Shown one piece after another: positions 51,536 through 55,020 of a stretch of DNA of 55,020 nucleotides. The position numbers and the translations under genes were made by a program. Under the pieces are notes generated by a model. The model was not told the DNA's origin, ran no database searches, and saw only the letters and a program-made list of their open reading frames with translations. Positions within the stretch are counted from its first letter, which is position 1, and each line of letters starts with the position of its first letter. The stretch lies in contig JAFKMU010000065.1 in NCBI GenBank assembly GCA_017305195.1, positions 1-55,020 of the forward strand, given 5' to 3'. Source of the DNA: Verrucomicrobiota bacterium. Its GTDB lineage: Bacteria > Verrucomicrobiota > Verrucomicrobiia > Chthoniobacterales > Terrimicrobiaceae.

Positions 51536-52906
51536 ATGGAGTTGATCAACCTCACGCGACGCGTCGAAATCGGTGCAAACTCCTACCTTTTAAAGATCAA
51601 GGGCCAGTCGGTGATTATCGACGCCGGACTGCACCCCAAGGACGAAGGCCTCGCCGCCACCCCGGATTATTCCCAGGTGCCGGCAGGGACCGTGCAGACG
51701 ATCATTGTATCGCACGCCCACCAGGACCATCTCGGCTCCCTGCCCTTTCTCACCCGCCGCGAGCCGCAGGCCCGCGTCCTGATGACGGAATCCACGGCGA
51801 AAATCGCCGACGTGATGCTGCACAATTCGGTCAACGTCATGCTCCGCCAGCGCGAGGAGCACAACCTGACGGAGTATCCGCTCTTCACCCACCGGGGGGT
51901 GGAATTTTCCCGGCAGCAGTGGGTTCCCTGCAAACCCAACCAGCGCTACACCCTCACCGGCGAGCGTGCCACGGACAAGGACAACCCCACCATCGAGTTT
52001 TACAACTCCGGCCACATCCTCGGCGCGGCGGGCGTCCTCATCCGGTGCGACGGGAAGAAGGTTTTTTACACGGGCGATGTCAATTTCGACAACCAGACCC
52101 TGATCCAGGGCGCCGACTTCCCGGAAAGCGGGGTCGACACGCTCATCATGGAGACGACACGCGGCGACTCTCCCACGCCGATCGGCTTCACCCGGGCCAA
52201 GGAGGAGGAGCGCCTCGCCCGGTCGATCCGCGAGGCCTTCGATCGCGGCGGCAGCGTAACGATCCCCGTCTTTGCCCTCGGCAAGACCCAGGAGCTCCTC
52301 GCCATGCTGTGGCGAATGCGCCTGCGCGGCCTTCTCGCCCCTGTGCCGATCTACATCGGCGGCCTGAGCACCAAGCTCACCAACATCTACGACGCCCTTT
52401 CCCACGACCCCCAGCGAGCCCACCCGGAACTTCAGCTCCTCCAGGAGATGGCTCCCTACGTTCTCTCGGGCAACGAGGTCTTCACCATCGCTCCGCGCAA
52501 GAAGTGCATCTTTGCCCTCTCCAGTGGCATGATGACGGAGAACACCCTCTCCAACCTTTTCTGTCGACGCATCCTCGGCGACCCCAACCAGAGCCTGTTT
52601 TTCGTCGGCTACTCCGACCCCGAGTCTCCCGCCGGGCGCATTCGGTCCGCCAATCCCGGCGACGAGGTCGTCCTCGACTCGAAGCAGCCGCCAATCAAGC
52701 TCCAGTGCAACATCCAGGAGTTCAACTTCAGCGCCCACGCCTCCCGCGAAACACTGCTGAACTACGCCGTCGGCCTGCGCCCGAAAAAGATCATCCTCGT
52801 CCATGGCGACCGCTCCGCCATCGAGTGGTTTGAGCTGAAAATTTACAAGGAACTGCCCGAGACAGAGGTCCTCATCCCGGAACCCGGGAAGAAAATCCCG
52901 CTCTAG
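51536..52906 (+). CDS. Metallo-beta-lactamase/beta-CASP hydrolase (CPSF73-like)
   Basis: 456 residues from ATG 51536; the open frame upstream is antisense to the DUF1800 gene. Zinc motif HAHQDH (H60, H62, D64, H65 in VSHAHQDHLGSLPFL), then FYNSGHILGAAG and FYTGDVNFD for ligands of the second metal. The beta-CASP domain covers about 210-390 (ETTRGDSPTP, VFALGKTQELLAML, IYIGGLSTKLT). RNA-specificity C-terminal motifs are NFSAHASRETLL and IILVHGD. Such enzymes are endo/exoribonucleases of the RNase J/CPSF73 group; this one is smaller than RNase J and close to archaeal-type KH-less forms. The RNA target is unknown. Confidence 0.88.
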   Translation: MELINLTRRVEIGANSYLLKIKGQSVIIDAGLHPKDEGLAATPDYSQVPAGTVQTIIVSHAHQDHLGSLPFLTRREPQARVLMTESTAKIADVMLHNSVNVMLRQREEHNLTEYPLFTHRGVEFSRQQWVPCKPNQRYTLTGERATDKDNPTIEFYNSGHILGAAGVLIRCDGKKVFYTGDVNFDNQTLIQGADFPESGVDTLIMETTRGDSPTPIGFTRAKEEERLARSIREAFDRGGSVTIPVFALGKTQELLAMLWRMRLRGLLAPVPIYIGGLSTKLTNIYDALSHDPQRAHPELQLLQEMAPYVLSGNEVFTIAPRKKCIFALSSGMMTENTLSNLFCRRILGDPNQSLFFVGYSDPESPAGRIRSANPGDEVVLDSKQPPIKLQCNIQEFNFSAHASRETLLNYAVGLRPKKIILVHGDRSAIEWFELKIYKELPETEVLIPEPGKKIPL

Positions 52907-52912
52907 GAGCCC

Positions 52913-54034
52913 TCAGCTCCGCTTTCTACGCGAGGCGACGGGAAGTACGACCGCCAGCGCGCAGGCGAGAAGGGCCCAGGTCGACGGCTCCGGCACGGGA
53001 ACAAGAGTGAGAACGGCCGACTCCAGGTCGTACATGACGATGTAGTTTTCGAAAAGATAACCGCCGGTATTCACGCGATTCTCGCTCGGGGCCTGATTTC
53101 CGATCACCGCCACGGAGCCGCCCCAGGGACTGCTGCCGGTCCACGACTCGATGGAGTCCCCACTCGTCGAGGTGAGGGAGAAAGATCCGTTGGGCAGGTA
53201 GCCATCAAAAACGCCGGGAGGCGTGCTGGAGTTCCCGTAGTAGATTACGCCATTGGGCCCGCCCCCGGTATCGAAGACTGTCGCCAGATCCGCCGAGGCC
53301 GGACCGTTGGCCGTATCGACTGTGACCGTAGTCACGGCAACACCCTTGAGATACCCCGTGATCAGGCGGCCCTCCGGTCCCTGAATCTGGTCGGACGAGT
53401 GGTTCATGTGGAGCTGGATCGCTCCCGGCGCATTCGTCAGGGTATCGATGGTCTGCTGCGTGAGGCCGATGGTGAGCGAGCCCTCGCCAGAGGAAATTCC
53501 GGCGACATTCACCACGTAACCCAGGCGGGAATTGCTCCCCAGAGGAATGGCGGTGAGCAGTGTGCTCAGCGTGCTGGTGCCGTAAAATCCGGCTCCGAAA
53601 TCCCCATAGGTGCCATCGGCGAGCGGCGTATTGCTCGCGACCGTGTTTCCGTTGATCTGGACAACCATGGCGGTGTTGAAGTTGGAAACGACGGGCGTGA
53701 CCGGGACGGATGTCTTCGTCGTGAGGCTCAAGCTGCGACCCTCGACGTAATAGCCGTAGACCGGGTCGCCATCCCCAAAGGCAAACGTATTGGTGGGCGC
53801 GATGGCCGTATTGGTCCCCTGCACGGTGAACATGTTCGGCGAGCCCGTATCGAAGAGGTACGGGACGGCGTTGCTGCCATCCGCACTCTGACTCACGTAA
53901 ATCTGGTAGTTCGAAGGAGTCTGAGTCCCGGTAACGTAAATGGGAACCGTGTAGCTGTCTGCCTGCGCCCATGCGGATACCGTAGCCACCGTCATTCCGA
54001 CCGCCAGCGCCATGCAGCGAAGCACTTTTCCCAT
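52913..54034 (-). CDS. PEP-CTERM-anchored pepsin-like aspartic protease candidate
   Basis: 373 residues from ATG 54034, signal peptide to about residue 25 (AVGMTVATVSAWAQA). The C-terminus VPEPSTWALLACALAVVLP plus ASRRKRS is a textbook PEP-CTERM sorting signal, so exosortase should process it. The mature part has two catalytic-type motifs 193 residues apart: YLFDTGSPNMF (Asp62) and TVFDTGGGPNG (Asp255), close to pepsin (Asp32 and Asp215). Other pepsin-like places are GDFGAGFYG after the first motif, YVVNVAGISSGEGSLTIG before the second lobe, and the terminal GGYLFENYIVMYDLESAVLT, which parallels the last pepsin strand. The second motif has Gly in place of Ser/Thr. Family A1 membership is inference from these matches. 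Confidence 0.75.
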   Translation of the reverse strand: MGKVLRCMALAVGMTVATVSAWAQADSYTVPIYVTGTQTPSNYQIYVSQSADGSNAVPYLFDTGSPNMFTVQGTNTAIAPTNTFAFGDGDPVYGYYVEGRSLSLTTKTSVPVTPVVSNFNTAMVVQINGNTVASNTPLADGTYGDFGAGFYGTSTLSTLLTAIPLGSNSRLGYVVNVAGISSGEGSLTIGLTQQTIDTLTNAPGAIQLHMNHSSDQIQGPEGRLITGYLKGVAVTTVTVDTANGPASADLATVFDTGGGPNGVIYYGNSSTPPGVFDGYLPNGSFSLTSTSGDSIESWTGSSPWGGSVAVIGNQAPSENRVNTGGYLFENYIVMYDLESAVLTLVPVPEPSTWALLACALAVVLPVASRRKRS

Positions 54035-54071
54035 GACCGTGCGATAGCACAGGGCAACCCGGCACGCCATG

Positions 54072-54090
54072 GGAAATACAGACCATTTCC
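54072..54090. promoter_or_regulatory. Inverted repeat in the divergent promoter region
   Basis: GGAAAT (54072-54077), 7-base spacer, ATTTCC (54085-54090), between the starts of the pepsin-like gene and the Cys-rich protein gene. The size and place suit an operator for a dimeric regulator of both genes; the regulator is not known. Confidence 0.3.
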
Positions 54091-54179
54091 AGGGAAACCT
54101 TCGTTCCGTTTCCGTCCTGCCAGAAGCGCGAAGCCATTGAGCACTTGGCAGCCAAACCCGCTTCTGCGAGTCTCCCGCC

Positions 54180-54797
54180 ATGGCTTCGTCGACCCCCTCC
54201 GTGCTCCGGCGCGTTCTCGTTCTTTCCGCAATCCTGACCCTGAGCCTCGGCGGACGCTCGATGGCAGCGGAAGCAGGAAACCCGTTCGGGAGCAAGGACC
54301 TGAAAGTGCTCGCAGCCGCCGACAAGCAGGCCCACGCCTACCGGCTGACGGTCGCTCGCCCCGACGTGTCGCCCGTGCTGATCGAAGTCTCCGCCAACAG
54401 CGACTCACCCTCGCTGACGGTAAAGGAGATAAAAAGCGAAACCAAAGGCCCCGGCTCACAGCGCACCTATCTCATCTCGACCCGGGTGATCAAACTTAGC
54501 AAAGTCCAGTTCGCCACCCTCCTCCAGGAGTTGGACGCCGCCGCATTCTGGACGCTGCCCTGCGCCGACTGGAAATCCCCGGGGCCAAAGGGTTCCGACT
54601 GGAAGCTGGAGGCCGTGCGAGACGGCAAGTATCACCAGATCTCCCGCTGCAACCCCTTCCGCGCCGTGAAAAATTCCTGCCCGGAAAAGAAGGCTATGAG
54701 CCAGAACTGTGAACGCGCCTGCAATGAGGGCGACCTCCTTTGCGTGCTCGGCTGCCTTTGGAAAATGTCGGGAAAGCCCTGCCAGGGACTCAACTGA
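54180..54797 (+). CDS. Secreted Cys-rich protein, uncharacterised
   Basis: 205 residues with a signal peptide (VLRRVLVLSAILTLSLGGRS region, cleavage near AAEA). The central part is beta-rich (RLTVARPDVSPVLIEVSANS; RTYLISTRVIKLSKVQFATL). The last 80 residues contain eight cysteines (PCADWKS ... SRCNPF ... SCPEKK ... NCERACNEGDLLCVLGCLW ... KPCQGL), likely four disulfides. I do not recognise the family. It is divergent from the pepsin-like gene, with 145 bases shared upstream, and could be related in function, for instance as a partner, substrate or inhibitor; there is no direct evidence for this. Confidence 0.65.
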   Translation: MASSTPSVLRRVLVLSAILTLSLGGRSMAAEAGNPFGSKDLKVLAAADKQAHAYRLTVARPDVSPVLIEVSANSDSPSLTVKEIKSETKGPGSQRTYLISTRVIKLSKVQFATLLQELDAAAFWTLPCADWKSPGPKGSDWKLEAVRDGKYHQISRCNPFRAVKNSCPEKKAMSQNCERACNEGDLLCVLGCLWKMSGKPCQGLN

Positions 54798-54799
54798 AT

Positions 54800-55020
54800 C
54801 CGGAAGTTCCTCTCAATGTAGAGAGTCACGAGGTTGTTCGTGGGGAGGTAGAGTGAGGAGATAGGGGATTTTAGAGCGTTTTATCATATCGTGCACACGT
54901 AACCGGCATGATGGAAGAAGCCTTGAGCATCGGTCGGAGAGACTGAGGCCAGGGCTTGGGCAATGGCGCTGAGCAAGGACTCTTGGGAGCGGGCTTTGGC
55001 GCTGCGCAGGTGCTGCTTGA
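54800..55020. mobile_element. Left edge of an IS630-type insertion sequence (partial)
   Basis: The element continues beyond the window. Its end must lie between the Cys-rich gene's stop (54797) and the transposase stop; I cannot fix the terminal repeat with only one end visible. A small hairpin, CACGA-GGTTGT-TCGTG, lies near 54829-54844. Confidence 0.45.
54884..55020 (-). CDS. IS630-family transposase, C-terminal part only
   Basis: The minus-strand frame enters from the right edge and ends at TGA (54884-54886), giving 44 residues that start KQHLRSAKARSQESLLSAI and end TDAQGFFHHAGYVCTI. The pattern (basic helix, SLLSAIAQAL, then FF-HHAGY at the end) is that of the C-terminus of IS630/Tc1-mariner-type transposases. 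The catalytic DDE residues would be outside the window, so activity cannot be judged. Confidence 0.7.
   Translation of the reverse strand, partial: KQHLRSAKARSQESLLSAIAQALASVSPTDAQGFFHHAGYVCTI

Noticed and set aside
54054..54069. Sigma-54-like promoter before the PEP-CTERM gene (minus strand TGGCGTG ... TTGC)
   Set aside because: PEP-CTERM genes can be sigma-54 dependent, but the distance between the GG and GC elements is 11 bases here, not 10, and sigma-54 is strict about spacing.

Overview
The window is GC-rich, gene-dense bacterial chromosome with about 50 protein genes and one tRNA, in many short operons whose genes often overlap by 4 bases (ATGA or GTGA). Several marks point to the Planctomycetes-Verrucomicrobia group, most likely a Verrucomicrobium of the Spartobacteria/Terrimicrobium kind: a DUF1800/DUF1501 pair with a Tat signal, a PEP-CTERM sorting tail, a GbsR/MarR-type regulator beside surface-polysaccharide genes, and many starts without a Shine-Dalgarno sequence. 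The taxon is inference from gene content; no rRNA is present.

Layout. 1-11898: surface-polysaccharide region (ABC-2 export permease, GbsR/MarR regulator, FkbM methyltransferase, three glycosyltransferases, two large GT-C-like membrane proteins, an asparagine-synthase-type amidotransferase, an RmlC-like epimerase). 11906-14972: ABC importer with a duplicated permease and no binding protein. 15129-15755: Mn-type superoxide dismutase with its terminator. 15819-17233: a coupled pair of unrecognised proteins. 17359-19002: nucleotide-regulated family II pyrophosphatase. 19047-24845: secreted C39/papain-like peptidase, an MGDG-synthase-type glycosyltransferase coupled to a GH1 enzyme, and a CcsA-type cytochrome c assembly protein. 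25502-28374: nuoG and nuoH only, with a short NuoG that has lost most N7 cluster ligands. 28471-33816: probable seven-gene operon running thrC - MoaD/ThiS-like carrier - unknown - FabZ-like - TauE/SafE - DUF1634 - MFS transporter. 34164-36782: hybrid sensor kinase. 36857-36931: tRNA-Lys(CUU), followed by a TerC-family protein and a NUDIX hydrolase. 38806-41985: 2-oxoacid dehydrogenase E1alpha, E1beta and E2. 42031-43024: two tail-anchored coiled-coil proteins. 43088-45424: RlmI-like methyltransferase, acyl carrier protein, BsuPI-domain secreted protein. 45492-48723: secreted protein, M23 peptidase, PIG-L deacetylase, NagB (amino-sugar and wall turnover). 48727-51446: DUF1501/DUF1800 pair. 51536-52906: beta-CASP metallo-hydrolase. 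52913-54797: a PEP-CTERM protein that reads as a two-lobed pepsin-like aspartic protease, divergent from a small Cys-rich secreted protein. The right edge holds the end of an IS630-type transposase.

The most novel item is the exosortase-sorted pepsin-like protein (52913-54034). Next are the thrC-MoaD operon that also carries a sulfur-type exporter, the two unrecognised coupled pairs (15819-17233 and 42031-43024), and the MGDG-synthase/GH1 couple. Motifs, residue positions, overlaps and hairpins were read directly from the bases. Family names come from recognition of motifs, without any database search.
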